Shown: piece by piece, positions 23,486 through 35,700 of the stretch
How positions within the stretch are numbered: position 1 is the first letter of the stretch
Layout of the letters: the number at the start of each line of letters is the position of its first letter
Assembly (NCBI GenBank): GCA_037043455.1
Contig: JAWPHD010011469.1
Span: 1-64,000 of the forward strand
Direction: 5' to 3'
DNA: 64,000 nt
DNA from: Cyrtodaria siliqua
Lineage: Eukaryota > Mollusca > Bivalvia > Adapedonta > Hiatellidae
Program-made: the position numbers and the translations under genes
Notes under the pieces: model-generated
Seen by the model: the letters and a program-made list of their open reading frames with translations, nothing else
What the model was told of the DNA's origin: nothing
The model's database searches: none

Positions 23486-25462
23486 TTAATAGTTTATCTT
23501 GATGTTGCAGCCTCTGGGAAATTTTGTGTCTAGTTTTTTTATCCACTTATCTTCTATCATGTGTCTATATGTTAGACCTTCACCGAAAACTCGCTGTAAT
23601 ACCGTTACTCCCACGTCTATTTCTTTATTACCCTGAAAATGTTTCATTATGGGTTTGTCTGTCTGCTGGCGTACATCTCTGAGGTGTTCTTCTATCCTCT
23701 CCCGTAGTGACCTTTCAGTCTCACCAACATATACCGTTACACAACAATGTTTACATCTTAAACCATAGACTAGATTTCTGTCTGTGCATCTCTGGAACTT
23801 AGCTGTAGGGTAGCTTCTACTTAATCTGGTATCTGGAATGTCTTCCTCGGTCAACCTGCTACAGACTATGCATGAGCATTGGTTTGTTTCTGTTCCGCAT
23901 TTTATCACCTGAATTGTTTTTTGGTGGACTAATACATCACACAAGTTCTTGTCTCTGCGATACGCTAGTAAGGGTGTGTCTTCAAATACTTGGGACATTC
24001 TGTCTGATCGATGCAAGACCGAAAAATGTTTTTTTAGGATCATATGGATGTTAGGTAATTGTCTTGAAAATGTTAATACTATAGGCACCCTATTATTCTT
24101 TTTTCTCGAAGTCTCTCTTAAAAGCTCAATCCTGTCTAAGTTGTCTACCTTCAAGAGTTGATTCTCTATCATTTTTCCACTATAGCCGCGTTTTCTAAGC
24201 TGTAGTTTAAGTTCATGCCTATGTTTGAAGTAATCTGTTTCTTTCTCACATATTCTTTTCAATCTTAGTCCAAGACCATAGGCAAGACCTGTTTTTGTAT
24301 TTGGTGGATGACTTGAACTACTGTGTAAGTATATTTGTTTGTCCGTTGGTTTTTTGTACAAGCTTGTAAAAATTCTACCATTTTCAAGTTTGACCCACGT
24401 GTCTAGAAACTCAATTGCTGAAGTACTATACCTTAATTCTATTTTAATATTATCGTGTATGTCATTGGCAAATGCAGTGAATTCTTGTAGAGACTGTAAA
24501 GTTCCAGTCCATATACCAAAACCGTCATCTATAAACCTTTTATAAAAATAGGGCGTATTGTGACATGCCATCATCTTTTCATCCCATGTTCTCATATAAC
24601 AACAAGCATAGTTCTTTCCTAACCTTGAACCTATAGCCACTCCCTCAGTTTGTACATAGTGCTTTGTTCCTAGGCTGAAATTGTTATTCTCTAAAACCAC
24701 CTGTATCGTTTTTAGCACTCCATCTGTTGGTATCACCGGATTAGTTCTACTATCTAAGGCTTCTTTGCAGGCTTCTAGACCTTCTTTCTTTGGGATTGAG
24801 GGGTACAGTTTACACACGTCAAAACAAAACAGGATAGCGTTGTCTTGTATTGGCCCTTCGATCTCTCTGAGTTTATTTAAGAAATCGGTTGTATCACGTA
24901 TATAGCTCGGGGAGTTTATAACAAACTCATTAAGTTCAAACTCTGCCACCTCTGCCATTTTCTCTGTCGGATAATTTATACCATTCACTATTGTTCTCAT
25001 AGGGGCCCCTGATTTATGCAATTTCGGATTTCCTTTCAACGTACTTGTTTTGGGGTATCTTGGTAAAAGGTACATCTTCATGTCTTTTGATATGGCACCT
25101 TCCCTATACATCTTGTTAACAAGTTTCTTTACTTCTTCCGTTGACGAGGCTGTTGTATCCCCATCAGCCTCTCTGTAAGAATCACTGCCATTCATCTCTT
25201 TGTCTAGGCTTTCCATATAATTCTCCTTAACTAACACTACTATTCCAGAGCCCTTGTCCGCTGGGCGGATCACAATGTTTTTGTTGTGTAAAAGGGACTT
25301 AAATGCCTCTTCTTCATCTTGGGAAATGATCAATTTACATAACTTCTTTAAACTGCTCACGATATCATTCTTCACCAATTCAATGTAAAGGTCTAGCCAC
25401 ATATCCCTGCCTTTGTTTGGGGTAAAACTACTTTTTTTCGGAATTTTGAATCTTTCTTGCAA
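23486..25462 (-). CDS. Penelope-like element reverse transcriptase with GIY-YIG endonuclease
   Basis: An intact 658-codon ORF. RT landmarks: RPADKGSG at 66-73, KLHKSGAPMRTIVNG at 147-161, motif A FCFDVCKLYPSIP at 212-224 (Asp215), motif B TEGVAIGSRLGKNYA at 272-286, motif C RFIDDGFGIW at 309-318 (Asp312, Asp313), EFLD at 351-354 and the family-typical KKPTDKQIYLHSSSSHP at 370-386. A linker with AYRRDKNL (500-507) and a Cys cluster QCSCIVC (528-534) leads to a GIY-YIG domain: LVYGLRCKHC at 564-573 and VYVGETERSLRERIEEH at 577-593. The protein would copy its RNA at a nick made by its own endonuclease. The ATG at 25462 is the first in frame. Full-length relatives can be longer at the N-terminus, so a 5' truncation is possible. 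With no stops, this copy is young or still under constraint. Confidence 0.9.
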   Translation of the reverse strand: MQERFKIPKKSSFTPNKGRDMWLDLYIELVKNDIVSSLKKLCKLIISQDEEEAFKSLLHNKNIVIRPADKGSGIVVLVKENYMESLDKEMNGSDSYREADGDTTASSTEEVKKLVNKMYREGAISKDMKMYLLPRYPKTSTLKGNPKLHKSGAPMRTIVNGINYPTEKMAEVAEFELNEFVINSPSYIRDTTDFLNKLREIEGPIQDNAILFCFDVCKLYPSIPKKEGLEACKEALDSRTNPVIPTDGVLKTIQVVLENNNFSLGTKHYVQTEGVAIGSRLGKNYACCYMRTWDEKMMACHNTPYFYKRFIDDGFGIWTGTLQSLQEFTAFANDIHDNIKIELRYSTSAIEFLDTWVKLENGRIFTSLYKKPTDKQIYLHSSSSHPPNTKTGLAYGLGLRLKRICEKETDYFKHRHELKLQLRKRGYSGKMIENQLLKVDNLDRIELLRETSRKKNNRVPIVLTFSRQLPNIHMILKKHFSVLHRSDRMSQVFEDTPLLAYRRDKNLCDVLVHQKTIQVIKCGTETNQCSCIVCSRLTEEDIPDTRLSRSYPTAKFQRCTDRNLVYGLRCKHCCVTVYVGETERSLRERIEEHLRDVRQQTDKPIMKHFQGNKEIDVGVTVLQRVFGEGLTYRHMIEDKWIKKLDTKFPRGCNIKINY

Positions 25463-26008
25463 GTCAGTCCTGCCTTTCGAATTATCTTCCTGATCATAAA
25501 AAAAATTCCCGCAACCTCATTCTTCTCTCCCAATATTTACTGAACTTATACTGTCGCAATAAACTGAGATATAAATATTTACTGTTATAACAAATAATAG
25601 GGACAAAATTCAAAACGTAATCATCAATAAGTTAACTTTGGTCAAAATTTGGCACTTTTACGAAATTACAATCATAAATAGATACCATGAAATTATTTAA
25701 ATAATTTTGCAAAAACTCCTATTAAAAACTCACAGTTAATACAGTACAATAATTTCAGGAACTTTGCTATCGTACAACTAGAAGGGGAAATCTGAATCAG
25801 AAACTAAATATTTATTTTTTCATTTTAAATTTAGACGTTTAACCTAAGTAATTATATACGCCCCAACCTACTGTTAGTGAGTTTATCGATGCAACCCTAG
25901 TCTGAGGATATGCTTCAGTTTGTTCTTGAAATATTTTTAATCACTTTCGGATACGTATCTGATCCATATTTCATGTTAGTGCTACACATTACGTTCTCCG
26001 AGCATTAA

Positions 26009-26070
26009 ATTTCATACCCCATCCAACCCCTTCTCCAAGAAGCGAAAACGGGGTTGGATTGGTATGAAAT
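26009..26070. repeat. Hairpin F, about 21 bp arms
   Basis: ATTTCATACC..TCCAACCCC pairs with GGGGTTGGATTGGTATGAAAT around a 19-base loop holding AGAAGCGAAAAC. It lies about 550 bp upstream of the Penelope-like ORF start. Confidence 0.75.
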
Positions 26071-26837
26071 AAACCTTAATTTCGGCTTAAAAAGTTTGCA
26101 TATTGTAAAACCAAAGCAGTTGATAGGTAATTTTAAAAAGGTTATTTTTAAAGTGTTTTATTGTCGAAATAGCCGTCCTTAAATCCTGCTAATATAAACT
26201 TTTCTTTCCAATAGTGAGATAGGCACACTTAGTAACAGTATTCGTCTGATGGCTAAAATAAATGTATTTTTTCTTGTTATACCATATTTTTGAAAGTTGT
26301 CTTTCATTCCAGATCTTGAAGTAAAACAAGAACAAGTTAAACACTAAACATTATATCAAATTCAATGCGGAAGAAATAAACGGTGCGTTGTAATGGTTCA
26401 GTATATATATAAACTCCTCAAAATAATTTGAGGTCCACAAACTAGAACAGTAATGATTACTTAATCTTTAATATTATGGATATTATATTCATATAAATAG
26501 TTAACACATGTATGTAACGTAACAATTGTAAAAAAATACAACTAAACTTAAAAATTGCAAAAAGACACTACATTGTTCAATTAAACCAGTGCCACTTTAA
26601 AAAGTGCCCCAACTCTAAACACGGTCCTTAAATATTTTGAGGCGTATATCTACTAAAGGTAAAAAGAAACGCAACTCAGGAATTTCCGCTACATAAGTTA
26701 TATACTGCACACCTAATTCCACGTACTATTCCAGAGCAATACCAAGATGTTTCGTAAAAAACAAAGTTGGAATTTGTTAGAGAATGGACAAAACTGTGCT
26801 GATGTAGACTGTTTAATGACAGTAAACTTTGTAATAT

Positions 26838-26969
26838 AGGTTATTGAATTTGTATGGCTAAATATTACTTGGAACGAGTTGTTTTGGCAAAGGACGACGA
26901 GCTTGCGAGTCGTCCTGCGCCAAAACAACGAGTTCCAAGTAATATTTAGCCATACAAATTCAATAACCT
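26838..26969. repeat. Hairpin C, about 60 bp arms
   Basis: The arms run from AGGTTATTGAATTTGTATGG inward to GGACGAC/GTCGTCC with a 10-base GAGCTTGCGA loop. There are only about four mismatches in 60, two of them where CGAG stands on the same strand in both arms (near 26875 and 26929). Two more CGAG words lie at the tip. Confidence 0.85.
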
Positions 26970-27702
26970 TTTTATTGTATACTTTCATGTTGTTTTCGAT
27001 CAATGTTTATTGTATGACTATTCCTTTTCATTGTATTTGTGTTATTTTTATAGCTTTTGATGGAATTCCTATCTTCTCATTCAGTTTCATTTTTTGTGGA
27101 TGATTATTTTGCGCGAAAACGACGTCGACGTCGGATGACGTCATTAAAAACATCAAGCTATTTTCTAAAGTTTGTTTACCATTTGATAAGGTTAAAAACA
27201 GTGGGTGAGTGACCATTCAATTATTTTATCAATTTCTGCCATAAAAGGTTGAAAAATAAACACGTATTTTTTTGTTGACACTATAGGAAGGATTCCGTTA
27301 TTTTATTTGTAAGTAGTTCCTTATTTCTATTTCGCGGCTCTTAGCAAGCACGAGAAAAAGTTCCGGTGCAATATCAATGTGTGCAATATCGTAGAATATT
27401 GCACACTTAGCTCAATGCAAACTAAACAGGACAATATTAAAGTATACAATAACACGAAATACATAGATGTTGAAGTTCAGCTTTGAACGTTTTAGCCACT
27501 TTAGTACTGTATTTAATGTAAAGACATTTAAAAGTGTTACATCCAAATGTGCTCACCTGCTTGAGCCTAACGCGTATTATATCAATAATAAAACTTTCAA
27601 AAGATACATGTGAGTGTGTTATATGTAGTTTTAGTAGTTTTTTCTGGAAGGAAATGTCTAATGTAGAAGTGTACCATTTGATTCACAGCAGCATACTATA
27701 GA

Positions 27703-30430
27703 TATATATCTTTATTTCCAATTTCTAATAGGCTTAAACGCCCGTGAGGATACAACATACAATTTCACAAGCATGGAAACAGTGTATACATGTCGACATA
27801 TACAGTTTATCTTAACTGAGATGATACAATGAGAAGGCGTATATATATATAACACTTTCTTACATAAATCAATTACAATTTAATTTCCTTAAGACATATT
27901 ATATCAAATTCGCATGAGCCAATTAAAACAGCTTCTTATCCGTATGATAAACAGATATCATATATTCTGAATATTAGTACAGATATACATGCCTATTAAT
28001 CCACCACGGATGTTTAATAGTTATTAATTGTTGCAATTCCATTGCTGACTGCTTTAACTTAGTTTGTCTACCACAGACTTTAAATAAACAATGAAATAAA
28101 TACCCGTTGTTGAGTGAAGACAAGTTTTAACCCAGAAAACACTTCACTGATAGTCAAACTACAAGACATGCAGTCAGAGTAAATGAAAGCACTTTACTGG
28201 CGGTACGTATTACCAATGTGCTTGCATTCTTCACTAAAAGACGTTTCTAAGTAAAATGGTCAATATGCTTTTTATCATAATGATTAATACGTACATAAGT
28301 TTGCAAACATGACATATAAGTTTACAACCATGACATATTACATACATTATATACATTACAATTAGAAATTGCGAATTGCTGTATAGTGTTTCGTTTCGTA
28401 ACTTAAATGTTTTTAAAACAAAGGTACAAAGTTTGCGAATATATATTTTATTTTGTGAATTTAATAATTCCAGAAATATGATCGTATTTGGCCTCTTATA
28501 AATATATTTAGGAATATAGTGCTTCCTTAGCATTATGTGTGTTTGTCTTTCCAGCACAAAATGGAACTCATCTTGAAGTCTATTGCGAAATAAACATATT
28601 CGATTGTTAAATGGAATTATATTGGGTTTAACCCATCTACCCGCTTATGTAGCCTATGAGATGACACCCGTATCATAGTTAGTGCTTGACACAGTCTGAA
28701 AACATTTATATTATCTAGATATGGCTCAAACTGAAATTGTGCAATATGTATATAACAAATTGCTCTAGCGGAGTTTTCTAATAGACTGTGCCAATTTTGA
28801 ATAAAAGTTTCATTCAACCGTTACTTTACTATTGCAAGAAATATATTACATTTACCAACACTTTGTTGTAACCATGCGTCATCAAATCCAAGAGAGGACA
28901 GTAAGTGTTTTAACTGGGAAACCCAGTTTATTTTTAGAGGATGACTTTATAGTCATTAATGATCATATGTTGTAAACTACTTTCACATATTTACGATCAT
29001 GTACTCATATGATTTTAACCAATATTTAATATTATAAAATATCTTCTTGTAATGAATGATGTTCTGCCAAGTTCACAATATATTAAATCATTCTGATATG
29101 TTTTCTAACACCCAAAATATGTTTACAAAACTGTAAATGCACTCTTTCAATTGATATAGCTTGTTTGAATCTCCACACTTCACATCCATAATTTAAATTA
29201 GAGTTATCAATTTATCAAACAGATCTAACTTAATCGTTGGTGATGTAAATTTATACAAATACCTTTTCATTTTAAAAATTGCTTTTTTTTGTGCTTGACG
29301 AGAAGAGAGTAGTTTCTGCTTCTACTGAAGACCCTCCCGTAGAAAAGACTATACCTAAATATGTGAACTTGCTAACTCTATCTAATGAGGCCCCATCATA
29401 AATAGAAACTAACGTGGTAACATTGCGCCCTTTCTAAATACCATAACTTTCGTTTTAGTACAATTTATTTGCAATCTCCATTCTTTGCAAAAGTTAGATA
29501 GTATATAAAGTCCCTCTTCTAACTTGGTTGCAGTGTTAGCAAACAAAACTATATCATCTGCATACAAAAGTATAAACATCTTGAACATATTAATATCTAA
29601 ACCTTCATAGCCACTGTGTATGCATGCATCTTATATATCATTTAAATACATAGAGGGGCGTCCGTGGCCGAGTGGTTAGAGTCTCTGACTTGCAATCACT
29701 TGCCCCTCTCCGCTGTAGGGTCGATCCCTCAGTGGCCTAGGAATCTTTATGTGAGGAAGCTATCCAGCTGGCTTGCGGAACGTCGGTGGTTCTACCCAGG
29801 TGCCCGCCCGTGCACGAAAATTGCCCGGAGGGGCACCTGAGGTCTTCCTCCACCAGTGGAACCTGGAAAGTCGCCATATGACCTTAGCTGTTGGTGCGAC
29901 TAAAAAATCCAATTCAATTAAATTCAATTAAATACATAGACAACAACAATGGAGATACGCACTCCCCTTGCCTAACGCCAAATACACAATAAAATTCAGT
30001 AAATATCACTCAATTGGTTACAGTATTTAACTTTAGACTTAGCACATGAGTACATTGATTTAAAACAGAATACATTTTCTTTCCGATTTAAAATATGTGT
30101 AAGTAATCCATTTAAAACAAATATATTATCAACAGTACTCATGTGCGAATTAAATCCATCCTCTGCTTCAATTAGAACGCTGTATGTTACTGCCCACTCA
30201 GATAATCTATTGTTTAATAAACGTGTAAATAATTTACCCAAACAAATTAATAAAGTAATATCTCGGTAATTTTCTACATCATTAATATTGCCCTTTTGTG
30301 AAGAGGAATAACATACCCTTCTGACCAGACTTCGGGAAAGTACCCAACCTCGAACACTTTATTAAACATTTTATACTAGGTCTATGGAGTTTGGATTCTC
30401 AAAATATGTAAGTTATACATATTTCGTCGT
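27703..30430 (-). pseudogene. Decayed non-LTR retrotransposon (LINE), 3' part
   Basis: Read on the minus strand. About 30241-29996 is the RT fingers region (GKLFTRLLNNRLSEWA, TVDNIFVLNGLLTHIL). About 29990-29930 gives GVRQGECVSPLLLSMYLNDI (motif B), 29600-29540 gives LLYADDIVLFANTATKLEEG (motif C, YADD), 28817-28617 is a C-terminal segment (FIQNWHSLLENSARA, YLDNINVF) and 28557-28360 the end (LRKHYIPKYIYKRPN). Stops and frameshifts separate these, so the copy is dead. The 3' UTR probably runs to about 27703, where the sequence repeats that at 1955-2165. A SINE has landed between motifs B and C. RT type is CR1/jockey-like by motif style, and I am not certain of the clade. Confidence 0.8.
29654..29927 (+). 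mobile_element. tRNA-derived SINE inside the LINE, 12 bp target duplication
   Basis: Head GTCCGTGGCCGAGTGGTTAG (A box, tRNA-Ser-like), AGGGTCGATCCC (B box), core GGTTCTACCCAGG followed by a GC-rich segment, then an ATTCAATTAA tail. TTAAATACATAG flanks it at 29642-29653 and 29928-29939. It interrupts the RT frame just after LSMYLNDI, so it is younger than the LINE copy. Confidence 0.9.
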
Positions 30431-31088
30431 CAGTAGGTTTGATTCTGGATACATCCTGAGATGTTTATTATTTTTTTGTATTTGTTTCTTTAGTTAGTTT
30501 CTCTGGATGTGGACTTTATTGTTAGAGAATTCCTTTTGATGGGATGTAGTTTTGTTTACGCTGTTTTGTCTATTTGGGCGCTGAAGACAGGATAATAGCG
30601 AGGATTGTGCGCATATAAAATCGTTTCAAGCTAACCAGTAGGCCTTATTGCCTACTGACCGTTCCAAGTCGGTACACCTGTCTTCACCAGCCTTTCTGTT
30701 GTTTTTTGTCTCCTTCATTGTATTTTCAAGTCCTTGTTTGCAGTACAGTGCGGACCTACGAAGCCACTGCGTTCGGACACTGTGGTTTCTATAGGACCCT
30801 ATATATATCTCATTTTTAGAAACGATGACATCTATTGTAAAATGTGCCTGTTGATGGTGGGATACGGACTTTAAGGCTTGTTACATTGTGACATAATGTA
30901 TTTTTTCATAACATTTAGAGTTTTATATACTTTTAATCGGCACATATACATTATTATATGACCTGAACACCTGGATAGAGTTTTAATAAGTTGTTTTGTA
31001 GTGCAATTTTTGTCGATATTTGGAGGGTTAGTTTATAACCTGGTCCTTTAATGTTCTATTTTACGTTTTTATGTAAATCTCGTTGCAG
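30431..31088. other. Intron or upstream flank with a LINE-tail remnant
   Basis: Near 30530-30800 is a distant relative of the LINE 3' UTRs (CTACTGACCGTTCCAAG). The last 40 bases form a pyrimidine-rich acceptor ending CTCGTTGCAG at 31088. No earlier exon of the next gene was recognised. Confidence 0.5.
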
Positions 31089-32061
31089 ACATGGATGCCA
31101 AGAAACAGTAGTAAAGAAATTGCAGTCATCTTAGAAGACGATTTGACGGTATCCCCTTTCTTTTACCAGTATCTAAAACTCGTTCATCAAAAATACGACA
31201 ATAAAGTCAATATAAACGGATTCTCATTGCATGGGCACAGTATCCGTCACAGCGACGCCGGAGCCGAGCTCAATATTCCGACAAAGAATATCGTATTCTT
31301 ATACCCCACCCTTGGGTCATGGGGATTTTCTCCAAATAGACGGAATTGGTTGGACTTTGTGGACTGGTTTACAGATGCAAATAAAGACAAAGCATTCAAA
31401 CCTAAAGTTCCGGGAAATATTGCTACAACCTGGTACAACACATTAAGTAATCAAGGGAAGGGCGATTCTATTTGGACCATATGGCACATCTACTACGCCT
31501 GGAAACACCACGAGCTAACGCTGTATTGCAATTTTCCGGGTAAGTCTACTTGGCATTAAAATGTATAACCACATCATCTGTGGGTTGCTTTACATATCTT
31601 GGTAAGCTTCTTTGTTATCGACCATTTGCTCTGTGGGTTGCGTTACATTTTGGTACCTTTAATGTTACATTACATAGCGGTTACCTCTAACTTTAATGGT
31701 GTTACCTTTAACGTAGAAATTGAAATTGTTACTTTGGCGGAGTTTGTTACAATCGGCATTATATGAACATGAAAATATCCTCGTTATTCATCATTGTAAC
31801 TGAATTATTCTAACCATTATTCCGTTGGTCAATTAATTGTTACTACACGTTTTTCATTTTTATTGAATGTTTATGATTTAAGGTCACAGAGGGTTAACGT
31901 TTAATTGGAAAGAAAGGGGATTGCACTATAAAGGTACGCCGATCAGCAAATCGAATGCAGATTTCGACCATCTTGTTCAAGAATGGAACATTAACTACGA
32001 ACTTCTACCTGGCGATCCTATTGTGGTAGGAAACGATGGAAAAATACAAGGACGAAATTAA
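31089..32061 (+). CDS. Glycosyltransferase-like protein, last two exons (partial)
   Basis: Exon 31089-31539 follows a TTGCAG acceptor and ends at CCGG|GTAAGT. Exon 31883-32061 follows TTTAAG and ends with TAA. The junction is phase 1 and keeps one frame, giving 209 residues in total, with the N-terminus missing. The segment EIAVILEDDLTVSPFFYQYL carries an acidic EDD of the kind that binds the metal-nucleotide sugar in GT-A fold enzymes such as the GnT-I family. SWGFSPNRRNWLDFVDWF and the Trp-rich SIWTIWHIYYAWKHH follow. It probably transfers a sugar in the Golgi, but donor and acceptor are unknown. Upstream exons, presumably with the transmembrane anchor, are not visible here and may lie beyond the retroelements to the left. 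There are no lesions, so this looks like a live host gene. Confidence 0.75.
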
Positions 32062-32769
32062 ATGGATTATATGCGATCTAAAAATTGTTTGAGTGTCAGT
32101 GCAAATCCAAAGAAAATCGTAATGTGTTTCAGTGTCATATTCAATGTTCATATGCAACACACTAGACGACTCGGATAGTTCTAGTTGCACTCATCATTAA
32201 TATTAGTTGTATGGTGATTTAATGCAAGCGTTGCATGGCAGATACTAGGGTTCACTTTGAACGTCGTCCGTTGTCCGACGTCGTCCGTCGTCCGCCACAC
32301 TTTGACCTACAACACAAGCTTGGCCATAACTTGAAAAGTATTTGACCTATGTACATAAAACTTCAGACATATCTTCATATCAGATCATGGAATGTCGTTA
32401 AATATGTCAAATAACTTTGACTTTCATTTTGACAGAGTTATGCCCCTTTTTATAAAACTTTAACCTGCAACCTAACCAAGCTCATTACTGGAATTAACTC
32501 ACGGCACGTGACACAAGTGTTCCGTGGAACATCATTCTAGTATTTAGTAATATGTACAACTTTTCGCAAAATAGTATAGATACTGGGGAATTGGGTTTCC
32601 TCCCTCCCGACAAACAATCAGCAGTTATCAGTTGCCTCCAGTTGACCTTAACACAAAGATGAAAACGCTAAATGGCGGTGACACACTTGCTACCAGAACC
32701 CTCGCAACTATACAAACTGCTTGATTGCCCTTCTCTTAGGAAAAACTTTACCAAAAACCCCAGTATCTA
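32062..32769. other. 3' flank of the glycosyltransferase gene; repeats
   Basis: Near 32260-32480 is a bivalve-style repeat (CGTCGTCCGTCGTCC, GCCATAACTTG, GAGTTATGCCCC). A 13 bp perfect inverted pair ATAGATACTGGGG lies at 32576-32588 and 32758-32770, possibly a small MITE or an end of the next element. Confidence 0.5.
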
Positions 32770-35700
32770 TTAATCTTCATCATCGCTGTACATATCATAT
32801 TCTATCATGGAGTATTTTACTTATATGCTAATGTATCTTGTCCATTATCTAGTATGTACCTGTTATCATCATAAGCTGACAAACTGTTTTTATTGATTTC
32901 GTAGCTGCTTATGTTATGCTTTTGTGATCTAATAACTTTCATCTCATGGTGGGCTTCTGTTGCCGTAACAAAATCTCTTTGTAATTATCATGCGTTATAT
33001 TTTTTTTTAACAACACACTTTTTAACACCCTTGCATTTTTTGTACTAACCTCATTATCTAACATATACAAATATAGTTTACTTCGTAGTCCAACAAATTC
33101 AAGAATAGGCATACCACAAGTTTCATCTTTCATTTTGCCAATAAAATTGTATTATCCTTAAAATGAAACTTCCTTTTTGAATCATAATCACAATTATCAA
33201 AAAGTTCTTTATCCTTTTAAAAGTCTACATACACATCTTTTGTTTTTATTTCATAACACAAGAAATCGGTATCAGTAAATAATAATTTTGCTTTTTTATC
33301 ATATTTGTTTTTAATGTAGTTGTAATGGAAATCATACATCAAATATTTTGACAAGTCTAAAATACACATGCCAACACAACAAGGATGATTTAAAACTAAT
33401 CGTTTTTTTATTCTGCTTATGGCAAATAAATTTTCATTAAACATTTTACAAGAAATAAAAGAAGGTCTTGCTGCATATTTTAAAAGGACCTCCTCGTCGT
33501 GAGTTAATTTAACATTAATTATTGTTCTCAAATTTTCCATAGTATTACCAAAAACTGAATTGTTCATCAGTATGAAGAAATCTTTTTCAAAAGCATTTTT
33601 AACAGCTGTTCTCTTGGCAGTATTAAAGTCTATGTATGTATTTAACCACTTTCATTCATCAAACTATAGTATTAGATGTATTTTTTTAACCTTCAATCCA
33701 AGCTTTTTATACAGTTTCAAGTTTCTGTAATGCACAACATACATTTCTTTATTTTTTAGTGTTGTAACAACACGTTTGTTAACTTTACTAGATTCTAAAT
33801 TAAATTTTTTTTTGAACTGTTACAATAATCTGACAACCACTCATCTTTTATATTTAAAATTTCTGGGGCAAGAGGATAATCATTATGCGAGTCATACAGT
33901 TTCTTGGGATACTTGATATCACACTTAACAATGTAATTTGATTTTCCTTTTTTGATCTTATTTACCCACTTAAAGTTACCAGTAGGCAACGGTTGGCACA
34001 TAGCCCACCCATACAAGTTATTAGCATCAAGATATATTATGTACTTGCTTTCTTTTTTCTTGTCATAGTTTTTCATATATTTATTGTTATCCTGTGAATA
34101 TCTGTTTACAATATAACTCGTACCGCCTCTTAATCCTTTTTCCACAAACAAATATTGATCAATAGCAGTGATTAAGTCAAGTTGGATACCAGTCATCTTA
34201 AGACACGCATCCCTGGCTAAATCAGGACTACTGAAGTAATGACAAGGATCTTATTTGTAATACTCAATGCACATTTTTCTAAAGTTTTAAAAAACATCTG
34301 TCAGCAACAGCACATCAGTCTTAAGATACAGATCATGATATTCTCCCATATTTTTAATCTTATTTTTTTTCCATATTTTTTTAGCATGATCGTAATCTGC
34401 ATCTGAAATATGCTCATTATTTAATTGAGAATAAAGGCTATCTTTGCCAGGTAATTTAGTTTTCTTGATACGTTCAAAACTGTTCATGTAATCATAAGGA
34501 TAAACGCCTTTTCTTTTTATTAATTCTAGCTTGTTGCTAGAGTATTCTTGCGAGATATATTGCAATGAAGGGATGTTTTTTACTAAATTATCAAGCGATT
34601 GAGACATAAACTGGAAACTGTCAATAAACACTAAACTTTTTCCTTACATAAAAGCCATGTACTTTTTCCTAACATGTAGCCATGTTATTCGGTATAACAT
34701 TTATTTCTTTTTTAAACTTTCCGATGTGCCGCATTATAAAGTGAGAATCATATCCTCTCAAGTCATGAAATACAACAGATATTTTTTTAGTCAGCCTGAA
34801 ATATCCAGAACGCTTCCCCTATACTTTCCAGTTATATGGCAATGATCTTTAACTTTTCTAAGAGAGTTTTCATATGCTGCTGTATGGCCCGCGTCACTTT
34901 TTTTGAGAGTTATTACAAACACATTACCGCAAATATGGCATGATTTAGATTTTTGAAATCTAGCATCTTCTTCCGACGACATCACCAAATCTTTCTTAAA
35001 ATGTACATTCATAGTTTTTTTACACCACTTTTCTTCTTCTATCATTTTTTCTAAAAACTTGTAAACAGCATTTGATCCTCTGTACGTTACAACTGGTTTT
35101 GAATATTGATCATCATAACAACAAACAACCTTATACCCATAACTGCAATCAGTATGCTTTTGATATGCTTCTGTATATGATTTTTTAGGATTGTTTGATG
35201 CTGAAGAAATACTTTCTTTTACTGCTTCAAAATCAGCATATACGGCAAACGGAACCATTAGCTGCCTGTCGTAGGTTTTGAAATAAACCTTTTCATCTTT
35301 GTTCGGCATTTGTACTGCTTGTTTTCCGTTAAGTGAAAGACAATCAAGCTCATGCTTTTTAACACCATTTCTTATGTAAAGCACTGCAAGCCTGTTTTAC
35401 AAAATCATTTTTTTCCCTTGTGTACCGTTTGATTATACATCAAACTGTTAACGTTTTTTATCCATACATAATGATTTTTTTCTTTTTCGGTGATCAAAAG
35501 CATATCACACGATTCTTTTGCTTTATATTTTGATATGCACAAAGGGTAAACTTGATTATCTTCATACCCAAATATGTTAAAACAAATGTTGTTTCTTTTT
35601 TTCGATTTGTGGGATTTGTTGTATTGTAACAACAACTGTTATTCCCTTGTAATCAAGATTATCAATATGATTTTTATACTTTGTAAATTCTTGAGGTTTA

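Larger units (their letters stand above)
25463..27702. other. No gene; contains two long hairpins
   Basis: AT-rich flank of the Penelope-like element. Apart from hairpins F (26009-26070) and C (26838-26969), listed separately, I see no coding or RNA gene. The 60-96 codon frames around 26713-27103 are readings of hairpin C and its flanks. Confidence 0.5.

Noticed and set aside
24339..24905. Plus-strand frames inside the Penelope-like gene
   Set aside because: Antisense shadows of the 658-codon ORF.
32576..32770. 13 bp inverted pair as the terminal repeat of the virus-like element
   Set aside because: The right member overlaps the polymerase stop and no partner was seen near 41 kb; too short to define an end.
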